Program-made: the position numbers and the translations under genes
DNA from: Ectobius pallidus
Lineage: Eukaryota > Arthropoda > Insecta > Blattodea > Ectobiidae
Length of the DNA stretch: 64,000 nucleotides
Assembly (NCBI GenBank): GCA_964059195.1
Contig: CAXKWD010000002.1
Coordinates: 167,778,559-167,842,558 of the forward strand
Reading direction: 5' to 3'
Notes under the pieces: generated by a model
Databases searched by the model: none
The model's input: only the letters and a program-made list of their open reading frames with translations
What the model was told of the DNA's origin: nothing
Shown: one piece after another, positions 43,301 to 54,319 of the stretch
How positions within the stretch are numbered: position 1 is the first letter of the stretch
Layout of the letters: the number at the start of each line of letters is the position of its first letter

Positions 43301-44182
43301 GTGTAGGCCTAATTTACTGATAATTAATTATCGATAATTTTTAATAATTACCATTTGCAGCCTATATTGGTTTCATCCTACGACATACGCAGTTTCTTTT
43401 CTCTTTGACTGCTAGATTTATTATTTAGGCCTATGCCACTGTAATTCTGATTAATCTGTGAAGTAAGCAAACCCTAGGCCTAAAAAGTAGGAAGAAAATT
43501 AGCATTCCAATTTTGGGAATATTTTTTATTTTATTGTAAACCTATTCTGTTTTACTTTAAAATAAAAATAGGCTATAGGGTTTGGAAGAGCCCTTTATCT
43601 AAATGAAAAATATTTTTCAAGTAGGCCTAGTTGCTTCAAAGTATTTATAAGATTAGAGGCCGCAATATTGTGCGAAAGTATGTTTGTGGATTTCATTGTG
43701 CCTTGTAAATACTCCACAGCTCGTCTCGTAGAACCATACGAATTTGCGTTCCGATTATCCCCTTTCTTGGGGGGGGGGCGGTTGTTGATGGGACAGGCCT
43801 ATTCTTTGACATTGTCAGATTACCTACCTACTTGCTCCGAATATGCCTCTTGTAAAATTCAAAAAACGTGTGTGGGACTTCTACTGGCTACACCATTGTA
43901 GGCTATTCAGTGAAAACTTTGAACAACTGGTAGCCTATCTACTGTAACAGTGAACAGTCACTTTCAGTGATCTTTGCGTTCAGAGATTCTTTTTAGTAAC
44001 GTTTCTTAGTGTCATGAAAAAAACTCACATTACAAGTAATTATTCCCCAATTAAATTGAGCGTGCCTCACTGTATTATCACTGAAAAAGTTACGACCTTT
44101 GAAACAGTAAAATAGTAAAAATAATTTATTTCTGCAGTAAAATCATTTTATTTTTGTCCAATAAAAGTGTACCTTTATAAAT
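40305..44182. other. Probable intronic or intergenic sequence
   Basis: No exon, RNA gene or defined TE is seen. It contains a G17 run (40534-40550) and TTA/TAA trinucleotide runs (about 40769-40785 and 40900-40913), and is unusually dense in the palindrome TAGGCCTA from 41661 on. Confidence 0.45.
40534..40550. repeat. Poly(G) run
   Basis: 17 consecutive G. Confidence 0.9.
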
Positions 44183-44185
44183 ACG

Positions 44186-44217
44186 AGGGTTGGAAGTTTA
44201 ATAGTGGCAGGCAACAC
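44186..44217. repeat. Mariner-like terminal inverted repeat, left copy
   Basis: agggttggaagtttaatagt and the following ggcaggcaacac are the reverse complement of 47432-47459 except for a short insertion. The sequence starts just inside tacgagg, a mariner-type end. The partner is 3.2 kb away. Confidence 0.55.
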
Positions 44218-44219
44218 TT

Positions 44220-46907
44220 CTGGATCATTCTCCAAAAAAGGCAGATTCATGTCGCACTTGATTTTCTGGTGTAAAATAAATATTTATGGAATATGAATTA
44301 TTATGATATGTTAGATTGAAATGTCTATTTGATCCCATAGTCCACTTTCTAAATAAAAGTTAAAATTTTCTGCATTTTAGAGCACAGTATGTGAGATCTC
44401 ACCTCCGTGTCGTGTCCCCATGCCTGACTTGTCATTTTCATTCTTTCATAATTCAACAGACTTTAATTTGCACTCCATTTTAGTTATAACAAGAATAAAC
44501 AGCTCAAAAAATGAGTCATTAATAATTGAAAAGCAAAATATATCATTTTGTGAAGACAATTTTTTGCGTCCCCAAGTGAGACCTCACCCCCATGAAAAAA
44601 TATAAAAGTTCAATTATTCCCACAGAAATAGCACTGTAGTCTTTCTAGCTTGCCTGGACGCTTAACTTCTGGCAGCCATTTTATCATTTATATAAAGCCA
44701 ATCTGTCAGTGTGCTATTCTGTGTTATTTTGTTTGTGTGAAAGGGCTAAATGCAGATTTGGTAATTGGACTTTCTCGCCTCCAAAACCTACACTAAATGG
44801 TAAAGTTGTATATTTTTATATTTACTTTTGCTCTAAATTATAATAATAAGGGAAGATAATATCTGGGAAGATGAATTTATGAGATAAATTTCACTGTGTA
44901 GGCCTACTCTTGACAACCATCATTGCCAACATGTTACCAATCTGAGACAGGTATTTATACTTCTTAACTACCATACCTTACCAGCTATACTACTTGTAGA
45001 TCATACGTGTCTAGATCTTGCTGGAATTTTGAAATTGTCTTTCAACTAAGTTACTTAGAGCGATTTCTTTTTCACTTCAGGTGATAAGTCCGTAAGGTCC
45101 ATCAGACTTTTTGCAGATATTCTTTAGCCTACTTCTTGCAATCTGTGTCATCCGAACTTTTTACTCACATGCTTTTAGAATATTTTGTGGTTTCTTAATT
45201 TTATTTACCAGGAGAGCTCTGTTTTTTCATAATTTCTTGTCTTTAACTTAATTATTTCCACTTGGACCAGGACTAGGTGGTGGTGTGCTTTCCTCTAGCA
45301 TTCCATCAATTTTCTCAACCTTTTTTTAATATCATAACACTTCTTGGTTCTTTCCCATCAGTATTTTCTAATCTTTTTCTCTTCTCGTTGAATCATGTCA
45401 TGAGTCATGAATCAGTTTTATTTTCCTGCGCACTTCTCTCCTTGCTTAGTATTGTTCTCGTTCATTTTTCATGGATTTCTCATACCGGTATCTAATTGGA
45501 TTGTTCCTTATTGCTTCCCTTAATTTTCGCATGTATTCTTTTTTCTATCATTTGAAGTTTTTTGGACGGGGCATTTTCTTTGCCATTACCCTATATAACT
45601 ACTACTATATAAAAAATAAAGCCTACATTTAGTGAACTAGTTAGGCTATCTGTGATACAAGTTTTAAACATTGGGCTATACTGCTTCATATGATTTTTCT
45701 TATTAAGCATTCATGGAAAATAAAAAAAATTAACCTAATTCAGTTTCATTATTTAGATCACTAAGTGAGTTTTGTATTAAGAATATTAGATAGCACAGTG
45801 TTATAAAGCAGACTATTGCATTCTAAACTCCATTAAGTTACTTGTTCTCACCTCTGTGGATGGGACGCAAAGTAACAGTAACAGTAACAGTAACAGAGAG
45901 TAACGGAGCAGCCATTTCATAAAATATGGGAATTTTTCCCTCAAAGAGAGAAGTTATAAAATTACTGTAATTGGGTGGTCAAAAATAAGTTTAAAACCTC
46001 AAATTCTCTGAATATTAAGAATTTAGGTGTATCTGAAATGGTTTCATGTGTAAAATCTGTTGATTTACTTATTTATTGCATTGACTTTTTTTTTTTTTGC
46101 CATTTTTAGCATGATTTTAACACTTTAATACCAAGTAAGCTTAGTCAAGAGTAGCCAGCTATGTCCATTTTCATTTGAGAAGATATACATCTTAAGGTAC
46201 AATTTGGTATAAGATTAACTTCAAAAAATATGTGTGGTTAATTACTATGTAAAATAACAAACAAGGGAATTTTTGTCCCTCCCGTAACAGTGATAGTTTT
46301 GTTAAATTATTATTGATGAGTTAAATAAATGTTCTGACAACCTAGAAACAGTTTATAATTTGTATTTAATCCCTCATACCTTCATTAATAACAACGTTAA
46401 GACCTTAACAGTAATAGCAGAACAGAAAATGAACTTTTGTTTTGCATCATTCAAATCAGTGTCCAAATTATGTCTCACCCGTAACAGATTTTGAGAAACA
46501 AATTTAAAATATTTAAAATAAATTTTAAATAATGCTTTGCATGTAACTTAGTGTGGAGGAGAAGAAGGCATTGTCAATTTTACAGAATTTGAGGAACCAA
46601 TTCTAGTTTATTATTTACCGGTAAGATATGTAATAAACAAAAATAGTTTTTATAATTTGCTAGAATGTACAAAAATAGTTTTTATAATTTGCTAGAATGT
46701 CCCACCCCTAATTATGAAATGGCTGGGAGGTGAGATTTTTCTCTAATTCGTTTAACAGCTTGAGAACATTTTTAGGTGAAAAATCTCAGATTTAGAGTTT
46801 AACTCTGCATTCCTTATTATTAATAAAGGAGAAGAGGGCATGAACGTGCATCGAGTCTCTTTTATTCTTGGTTGTATTCATGTAGCGTCTTTTCTCTTTT
46901 ACCACAC
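44220..46907. other. Unassigned sequence between mariner-like ends
   Basis: No transposase ORF is visible. It includes a (CAGTAA)n run at 45871-45896 and an imperfect tandem duplication, acaaaaatagtttttataat, at 46638-46690. Confidence 0.4.
45871..45896. repeat. (CAGTAA)n short tandem repeat
   Basis: Four uninterrupted hexanucleotides. Confidence 0.85.
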
Positions 46908-47325
46908 AATGCCTTCACAGTAACCAGACGAAATTGAACTGGCTCTATAAACCGGTCTGAAATGAATTTTGGATCTGACAGAAAGTCATTAATTAAAAAT
47001 AATTCAGTACCTTAAAATTATTCTTGATTCACAATAATTCCATACCGAAAAGGAGCAAGATGGGTCAAAGCCTGTCACTTGTTCTTCATTTCCTTCCGGC
47101 AGAGGTTCAATCATCCGTTTCACCCAATCATTCATCATAATGAGTAAAATTTTTTAACCAATCTTGCAACAGTGCATTACTGGTATGTTATTGCATATTA
47201 GCGGATCAAGAATTATTTTAAGGTATTGAATTATTTTTAAACATTAGCTTTCTGTCAGATCCAAAATTCATTTCAGACCGGTTTATAGAGCCAGCTCAAT
47301 TTCATCTGGTTACTGTGAAGGCATT
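46908..47325. mobile_element. Fold-back MITE with about 115-bp inverted arms
   Basis: The left arm 46908-47025 and right arm 47205-47325 are inverted copies at roughly 90% identity; shared words are gccttcacagtaaccaga, ctggctctataaaccggtct and gaaatgaattttggatctga. The interior is about 170 bp and unrelated. No convincing TSD is found, so the superfamily is unknown. It lies inside the interval bounded by the mariner-like ends. Confidence 0.8.
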
Positions 47326-47431
47326 CACAGTGATAGAAGGCTCCTATTTGCTCTGAAGTATGCTAGATATCCAACCAACATCCAACAAAGGCAATTTGAA
47401 TTTCCTGTAATTCACCTTGACTTTATACTAT

Positions 47432-47459
47432 GTGTTGCCACTATTAAACTTCCAACCCT
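47432..47459. repeat. Mariner-like terminal inverted repeat, right copy
   Basis: gtgttgccactattaaactt and ccaaccct are complementary to 44186-44217. TA-rich flanks are present, but a TA duplication cannot be proven. Confidence 0.55.
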
Positions 47460-47834
47460 ATTTTAGACCTATTTTATATATATATATTTTTTTAAATCTC
47501 GGCCTGAGTTAGCCTAAATCGTATGTTTAGTATAGTTCATAATATATAATTAATCTCCTCAGACCTGAGTAATATTATTGAAATTCTCACTTATTCTATT
47601 TCAGAATAACGTATAGAATGCGAAAAATGAAAACTTTTCATAACGTCCAGCAAGAAAGTAAGTTAGTAGTATTCTACTGGAGACATTAGATTTTAGTGGA
47701 AACAGATTCAAGTTTTTATGTGGTTGATTTAATGACTGAAATTAACATTTGAGTAGAATACTACTAAAACTCTTTCTCATTACATCTCATGTTGAGACAA
47801 AGCCACCATCCGACCGTTGCAACATTTTCATCCA

Positions 47835-47970
47835 TGTTTCACCATTGGCAGATGACAGGATTCTGGCATGTGGTCAGCATGATGACACCTATGGGTATTA
47901 TTAACAGTATTAATAGTGGTCCTCTTGTCTGAAGCCGCTAGATTTCTTTATAAACTATTGTAAATTCATA
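47835..47970 (-). mobile_element. SINE family A fragment
   Basis: ggcagatgacaggattctgg, catgtggtcagcat and gaagccgctag match the 3' half of the family A body. The tRNA-like head is missing (5' truncated). Confidence 0.65.
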
Positions 47971-49261
47971 ACCAAAGAATGTGAACATACCAATAACTTA
48001 TGTCAGAAATTCTTAATTTTTATTTTGTGGGTTTTATTAATTGAATGTACCAACCTCAACTCTACTTAAATTAATATTTTCCTTGGCACTGTGGTTGAGA
48101 TGTAAATACAGAGTTTCATTGCAATTGTGATGAACTGATGACAGTAACCCAAACCCAACAAAATTAATTTAGGCCTAGGCCTAACTTAGCGTACACCATG
48201 TTGAGATAAAATAGTTAAATTGCGAATGAAAAATAATTCTGTAGTTCAGTTTCCTAGGCCTAAACCATAGTTAAGTGAAGATGTCATATTGGAATAACTT
48301 ATGTCATCTTACAAACTAATGTAATCGCACGTCTTAACCCCTAACATCGCTTTGCTGGCTGTCATTGGATGTATTGAGCATCTGCAACTACGAGAACGTT
48401 CATTTTTATAACTTCATACCTTGTTCATGTCCTATGAAGCATGTAGTGAATTTGCTTTTAAGTCTACTGAGAATTCGTAGTATCCCTTAGCTGTTAGCAG
48501 CAGTACATCATGTAGCCTACCCTACTTTGCAAGATTACCATCTGTGCTAATTACTGGTTCTGTATTAAGAATGAATTTATGGAAATGAGCCTAGTGCCTA
48601 AAATGGACTTAGGCCTAAATAAACGAGAAACCTGTTTTGCTCAGCTACCTTTTGATTTATCCTATTTTTGACATACAGTATTTAATATTATCATGGCTCC
48701 TTGAATTTGGAAGTTGTTCCTATAGTTTAGGAATTGAAACATAACTTAATTAGACCAAAAAATTATAGGCTACATTTTATAAACATAATTTTTGTAATAT
48801 TTTCGTATAAGTTATATTTTGAAATTTAAGATGCCTTAAAATGTTAGCCTAGTAATTGAAAAGCTGGTTGGTACATAAGTTGATACATAATGCTATTTAA
48901 TTTTAGGAGTACATAACTAGATATCAAACTAGCCTACTACCAATATTTAACCTTTTTCTACATTATAACCTTACCATCTTCTAATAGGTTAGTAGTAGTA
49001 AGTTGCATTACAATATGGTGATTGGCATTCTATATACAGTAAGCCCTAATGAAGGAGTTCTGGTTTGTGAGATTTTTCCAGTTCAACTGCTAATTATATT
49101 ACAATACAGTATTTCATAATTGCCGTTCTATATAGACCTATCGTACAGTAAGCCACAGTGAAGGAATTACCAGCAGTCAGATCTGTAAAATTTTGATAAT
49201 TTATGTGTGGATTACTATTTTGATTGGTCTTGTAATGCGAGCTAAAACATCCTGTAATGGA
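47971..49261. other. Probable intronic or intergenic sequence
   Basis: No feature beyond several TAGGCCTA palindromes (48170-48260 and 48610). Confidence 0.4.
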
Positions 49262-49457
49262 AAGGTTGAGTCTGACTTAACCTTTCCACCTTAAGCTACA
49301 CACGGCCCGTGTGAAAAAAGAATTCTCATTCCACTGTTAAACTTACCTACTTATGGGTTGTAAGTCGCCACTGGGTTGGTATTTCATATTGAGAACGCCT
49401 GGTGGTATACCAAGGTATATGAGTCATTTGGAGAATTTAATGTTGTACCAATACGTT

Positions 49458-49528
49458 GCCATGGTAGTTCAATGGTAAAGCATTGACATGGAGAGCCGAA
49501 GATTATGGTTCAAATCCTGGCTATGGCA
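49458..49528 (+). ncRNA. tRNA-like element, copy 1
   Basis: The acceptor stem GCCATGG/CTATGGC has one G-U pair and A as discriminator base. The A-box region is tagttcaatggtaaagc and the B box ggttcaaatcc. The D-stem has one mismatch here (GTTC/AAGC) that is paired in copies 2 and 3, and the T-stem has a central T-T mismatch. The loop would read GGA at the anticodon, but a serine tRNA would need a long variable arm, which is absent. It is more likely a tRNA-derived repeat than a working tRNA gene. Confidence 0.5.
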
Positions 49529-49761
49529 TTGCATTTTTCAGTCTGACTCAACCTTTCGACCTTAGCCTACACACGGCCAGTGTGAAAGAATAATTCTCAT
49601 TGCACTGTTACCTACTAGTGGTTTACTATGAAGCTGGCCTTTAAGTAAGCCTACTTATGGGTTGTAAGTCACCACTGGGTTGGTATTTCATATTGAGAAC
49701 GTCTGGTGGTATACCAAGATATATGAGTCATTTAGAGAATTTAATGTTGTACCAGCATGTT

Positions 49762-49832
49762 GCCATGGTAGTTCAATGTTAGAGCATTGACATGGAGAGC
49801 CGAAGATCCTGGTTCAAATCCTGGCTATGGCA
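49762..49832 (+). ncRNA. tRNA-like element, copy 2
   Basis: It has the same fold as copy 1, with a fully paired D-stem (GTTC/GAGC with one G-U) and acceptor stem GCCATGG/CTATGGC. The anticodon-loop position is GGA with one mismatched stem pair. Confidence 0.5.
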
Positions 49833-49918
49833 TTGCATTTTTCAGTCCGACTCAACCTTTCCATCTTAGCCTACACATGGCCAGTGTGGAAGAATTATTA
49901 TTTCACTGTGACCTACTA

Positions 49919-50068
49919 CAGTGTTTTGCAGATGACAAGCCAATTGTCCTTCTCCTTGCTTAGATATGTGGTCCAATCAGAGACAGCGAGACGGAGGGAA
50001 GACTCTTACTGCTAGCAGCACTTCGTTATTGGCGGTGAAGGAAATCGCTTCTCATTTGAAAAATACTG
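49919..50068. mobile_element. 150-bp MITE with TA duplication (Tc1/mariner-type)
   Basis: The ends CAGTGTTTTGCAGATGA and CAGTATTTTTCAAATGA (right end read inwards) match over about 30 bp of imperfect TIR. The flanks are TA at 49917-49918 and 50069-50070. Sister copy 2 of the host repeat has the uninterrupted site cctactagtgg at about 49620, so the empty site and TA duplication are directly visible. It is too short to encode anything. Confidence 0.85.
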
Positions 50069-50211
50069 TAGTGGTTTACTACGAAGCCTGGACCTTTTAA
50101 GTACTTATGGGTTGTAAGTCGCCACTGGGTTGGTATATCATATTGAGAACGCCTGGTGGTATACTGTGATATGTGAGTCAGTTGGATAATTTAATGTTGT
50201 ACCAGCATGTT

Positions 50212-50282
50212 GCCAAGGTAGTTCGGTGGTAGAGCATTGCCATGGAGAGCTGAAGATCCTGGTTCAAATCCCGGCTATGGCG
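50212..50282 (+). ncRNA. tRNA-like element, copy 3
   Basis: Acceptor GCCAAGG/CTATGGC has an extra mismatch. The D-arm gttcggtggtagagc is the best preserved of the three. The B box is ggttcaaatcc and the discriminator base is G. Confidence 0.45.
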
Positions 50283-50345
50283 TTGAATTTTTCAGTCTGA
50301 CTCAGCCTTTCCACCTTAACCTACACATGGCCAGTGTAAAGAATT

Positions 50346-50959
50346 ATCATTCCAGCCAAACATATACCAGTAACATAGTCTGTTTGTGTGCTGTAGCTTG
50401 ACCATGATGCAAGAGATACTTTGAGTGACTCGTTAGCAACTGTGGTCTAGGCCTGTTATTAAAAATAAACCCATACCTGCATCATAGTAAGTAGTCTGCC
50501 AGTATGATTATGCTTAATTATTATTAATATGTAGGCTAAAGCTCCCAATGGACAAGAAAAGGTAAAGAATCCATATGATAATAGTCTGTTTTCGTATATT
50601 TAGACTGAGAAGAATTGAACGAGAGAAACTGATCTATTCTTGCATGTTAAATTTCACATTGTTCACAGCATAGTTCACATTATGCACTCCTCACAGGCCT
50701 GATGGAAAGACTTCCTGGTGGGGCAATTTGATGGGCATGCCGTTTCATAAAGAAATTCTTTTTCGCTAAGGGTGTCCAAGTAACCTAATATAAGTTAAAT
50801 TTACTTACTTTTTAGTAACAAAATAAGAGTGTTTTATATTGTAAATTCATATATAATACATTGCTTTTAGCAATCCATTACTTTAAAAACTAATTATAAG
50901 TAATAATGGTAGATTTATTGGTCATTTTCTAATTTTGGGTAATTTTTTCACTATTTTTA
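50346..50959. other. Non-coding gap
   Basis: No feature recognised. tcactattttt-like words near 50940-50990 recur at 51983-52045 and may be subterminal repeats of the degenerate hAT between them. Confidence 0.35.
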
Positions 50960-51650
50960 GGTCATAAATGCATTTATATTTTGCATTTTTTCACTATTTT
51001 ATGGTTATTAAATGCCTTGCCCAACCACTGGGGACAATCTTTCTTGAAGTACCAAAACATAGTAGTGAAGGCATTTTTGTCTTTAGATCATGGCAGTGTG
51101 GCTGTAGATAGGGGGTTTTCTTTATCTGGCCGATTGCTGACAGCAGATCAAGTTGCAATGTGTTCAAGAACACTTGATGCCAAGTTGACTATTTTGTCGT
51201 GTATGAAGAAATATGGGAATAAACCTGAGCTCATGCCAAGTACCATAGAGCTTCTACAACAAGCAAGATGTGATGGTCATAATTATAGGGCATAGCCTAC
51301 TTGCAAACAGCAAAAGAAAAAGGAAGAAGTTACTGCAGAAGAAGAAAGAAAAAATATAAGAGGAAGAGAAGGTGGCTCAAAAACAAAGAAGAAACTTTAA
51401 GAACAGAAAGCTGAGATTGAGATAATGGAAAACGACTTTTAGAAGAAAAAGAAAAGAAGCTGTGAAAGGGAAAGCAGAAGAAAACCTTTTATCAAAGATT
51501 AAAACTGTCATTAAACACAATGTCATGGCCAAAATACATGTAGCACAAAGGATGCTTGAAGGGCTGAATAAGGATTGAAGAAGATATGGAAATGACTGAG
51601 AAGATTCAAACTAAAATTGATAAAATGAAAACAGGTCTCGTCTCCCGATT
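50960..51650 (+). pseudogene. hAT-like transposase C-terminal remnant with basic coiled-coil tail
   Basis: The open frame to 51295 includes IVVKAFLSLDHGSVAVDRGF, then SLSGRLLTADQVAM and ELMPSTIELLQQAR. The block S.GS..V.RGFS..GRLLT is the hAT dimerisation motif (SNADVERGFS type). After the stop at 51293 the sequence encodes Lys/Glu-rich helical stretches (KKKEEVTAEEERK) in the same frame with further stops, consistent with the charged tail of such proteins. No TIR/TSD pair was found, so the element limits are unknown. Confidence 0.65.
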
Positions 51651-53234
51651 TTTGTGAAGAGAGATAAGTAGATTAGCTAGGTAGTCAGATTGTGAGACAT
51701 TAATATTTAAATCAAGAGGACATTATATTTATTTATAAAAAATTTTGTGTTAATAATTTTTGTGTAATTAAATATTAATATTTGTTTTCCACAATAAAGA
51801 AGGGGTTTAACCCATCCAGATCAAAGCTTAAGCATTCAAGAAGTGAAATACATCCTTCTAAAAAGTTATAAGCCTATTTCTACACATTTTCAACCTCAAT
51901 TTCGGAAGTAATAACTTATGTGTGTGTAATTTTGACTGTGTTATAGGAAAAAATCCTGCAATTTTGTGAAAGTAGAGAAAAGTAGTCACTATTTTGTCCC
52001 TATTTTTGAAAAGTCATTGTTGGTAACTTTTATTTTAGCTTTTTGCCACTATTCCAACTATTATTAAGGCTCTAACCTGTTATGAGCCCTGCGTGCATGC
52101 TACATGTCGCTTTGCGCTGCTAGTCAAAATTGTCCTTTTAGCATGCATCAATGTTGCATGCTAAATGTTGAGTGCATTCTGGAGCAGAAAGGAAATTTAA
52201 ATGTTAGGTTTGGAAGTCAGAGTTTTAGATACAAATAATGAGAGTCATGTAAGGTGACAGGTTGGTCATAGGTTGTGGTAGTGGCTACCTTGAATTGTCT
52301 TCTTTGCTGGAACTCGACCCTCTTCTTTCTGCCTTCCGAAGCTCCTCTGTCCCAACAGGTCAGCGGTAATAGCAAGGATTCTCACCTCGGGGTTTAATGT
52401 GGTATTGCCCTAAATGAAATACCGTAGTTAAATTTGAAATTGTATGTTTATTGTAGTTAGCCAAAATTATAATGCCAGAGAAACATCACTCAAAATGCAC
52501 ATATTAGTGTGCCATAATAACGTTGCCTAATTCCATAGTGACCAAATTAATCATAAGTGAATTTTACAACTTACTGGATTTATGCAACTTGAATATTCTG
52601 GGAGTTACTGGTTACCAGGCTCATGACGCTTCCCTGGGGTCGTCTCTTGCGATTCCCACCAGTTCACAGGTTATGATTCAAAGACAAAAATTTCTTACAT
52701 GGTAATCCGTGAAGTTGGTTAAGCGACTGAGAATTGATGTATCTGGGCAATCATTTTCATGTTTGGCATGACTTCATAAATCAGCGGGGTCCTCATACTT
52801 AATTAACTATAACAAGATCATTTAAATACTATGATTTTATTGCTTTGAATTAAAAACTTCTAGAATTATGGGTATCTTTGTGAAGAAGAAGGTTATGTGC
52901 CTATCAATAATATTTTCCTTTAACGGTAAAAAATATGAGAAAATGTTAAACGATTCATTAACCCTTTATTCTACCTTATTGGGGATATGATCATTATATG
53001 GCAAATTAAATGAGCTAACTTTTCATTGGAACAAATTTAAAAGTAAACAAATAAATAACTAGAAAATTATGTAATTATAAAATCTAAGATGGCTAGAAAA
53101 ACTGCATCAATGTTGCTTCAGTGAAATTGCACTTTGATGCAGAATCAAACTTCCAAGAGAAGTATTTAGCCAGATTGGTTTCTACATTGTGCAAAACCTT
53201 ATTGCTAAGAGAGGGATTAGACCAAGATAAAATA
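51651..53234. other. Non-coding gap
   Basis: No supported gene. Short ORFs (for example near 52523-52705) lack motifs. Confidence 0.4.
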
Positions 53235-53746
53235 TCCCTTTAGGCAGGCCTACAGGCTGAGGTAGATTTCGAAGTGCTTTTGGTTTAATTTATTGTCTCT
53301 GCTCAGCAATCTTCTTTTTTAGCCTTGGGATAACAAACCCGCAATAATAACTGCAAAAAAGAGGAAAGAGCACTTTTCAACATTCGAATCTCGCCTTATA
53401 TGAGAACTATCGAGATACTATGTATTGATTTGTAGAGTACTCATCAAGAGCTTTTCAACGACTACAAGACGTGGTTTCAAAAATTTTGAATTTCCATCCC
53501 CCCACCCCCACTTGTAGCCCCAAAACCCCCGAATCGTTGGTGTCACTGTGAGCTCCACAGGAAGTACTCTAATTTATTCAAAGTTTCCCTCTATACTTCA
53601 TAGGGGCCGAGATATAAATTTTTCAAAATTTCAATCCCCTCCCCGTCCCCCCCCCCCTTGGGCCAATTTTGTTCATTAACAAACTTGTCTAAACTATTGG
53701 GCTAGAAATCTCTCTCTCTTCTCCCTTCTTCTCCCTCTCCTCTCTC

Positions 53747-53778
<32 letters not shown>

Positions 53779-54240
53779 CTCTCTCTCTCTCCTCTCTCTC
53801 CTCTCTCTCTTTCGAATCCTATGCCCCCATGTTGGGGCAAAGGGCCTCCAAGTGGAAGTTTCTGTTTACCTATGTGAATTTTATTACACTTATTTTCCTA
53901 GAGAGGACAGAGGGACAGGTGGTAAGCCCATCGCCTCTCAACCCCTCTCCGGAAACTAAGGTATTATTTGGACGTGAAAGGGCCGACAAATTTTGTCCAG
54001 AGGCTCTAATTTAGGCTTGGAGTTCTTTTACGTGCCGTAAATCTATGACATGGGCCCCCCAGCTTAAATTCCCTCCCAGAGGACTCCGTGCTGTGCACGG
54101 CACGCTACCTCTAGACCACCGCAGCCGACGGGCCTAGAAATAACATAATAAAATTTGGTTCAAATATCTTCAAAATTACGGCCGCTAGCGTAAAAAGATT
54201 ATATAAATATGTATATAACTTATATATATAAGCTTATATA
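53235..54240 (-). repeat. Dispersed repeat G, copy 2 (interrupted by a SINE)
   Basis: This is the reverse complement of 36690-37230, with similar length once the insertion at 53710-54129 is removed. The left edge is the ttaggcaggcctacaggctg side and the right edge is gccgctagcgtaaaaagatt. The match is moderately diverged. Confidence 0.85.
53710..54129 (-). mobile_element. tRNA-derived SINE, family D, with (GA)n tail
   Basis: The minus-strand head gtcggctgcggtggtctaga and the following ggtagcg fit an A-box tRNA start. The tail on the minus strand is (GA)n, seen as (CT)n at 53710-53815. The TSD gggctagaaat (53699-53709) / gggcctagaaat (54130-54141) is also present as ctaggccc in repeat G copy 1, the empty site. 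The B box is degraded. Confidence 0.78.
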
Positions 54241-54319
54241 AATATATGAAAGAATTTTTCGAAAGTCATCACATGGTATCGATTGCAGTAGGTAGATTTT
54301 TCTTCGAAATCTACCTAAA

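Larger units (their letters stand above)
49262..50345 (+). repeat. Triplicated repeat of about 300 bp, each with a tRNA-like cloverleaf
   Basis: Three direct copies (about 49262-49545, 49546-49850 and 49851-50345) share, in order: acacggccagtgtgaa, tatgggttgtaagtcgccac, tgggttggtatttcatattg, gaacgcctggtggtatac, a 71-nt tRNA-like block and gcatttttcagtctgactca. Copy 1 lacks about 40 bp that copies 2 and 3 have near the start. Copy 3 carries a 150-bp MITE (49919-50068). The A and B boxes are good pol III matches, so this looks like an amplified SINE or tRNA-derived unit. No adjacent LINE-type tail or TSD is seen. Confidence 0.88.

Noticed and set aside
50981..51295. 104-codon frame considered as a host gene exon
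   Set aside because: It contains the hAT dimerisation pattern and is followed by in-frame stops, so a transposase remnant is the better reading.
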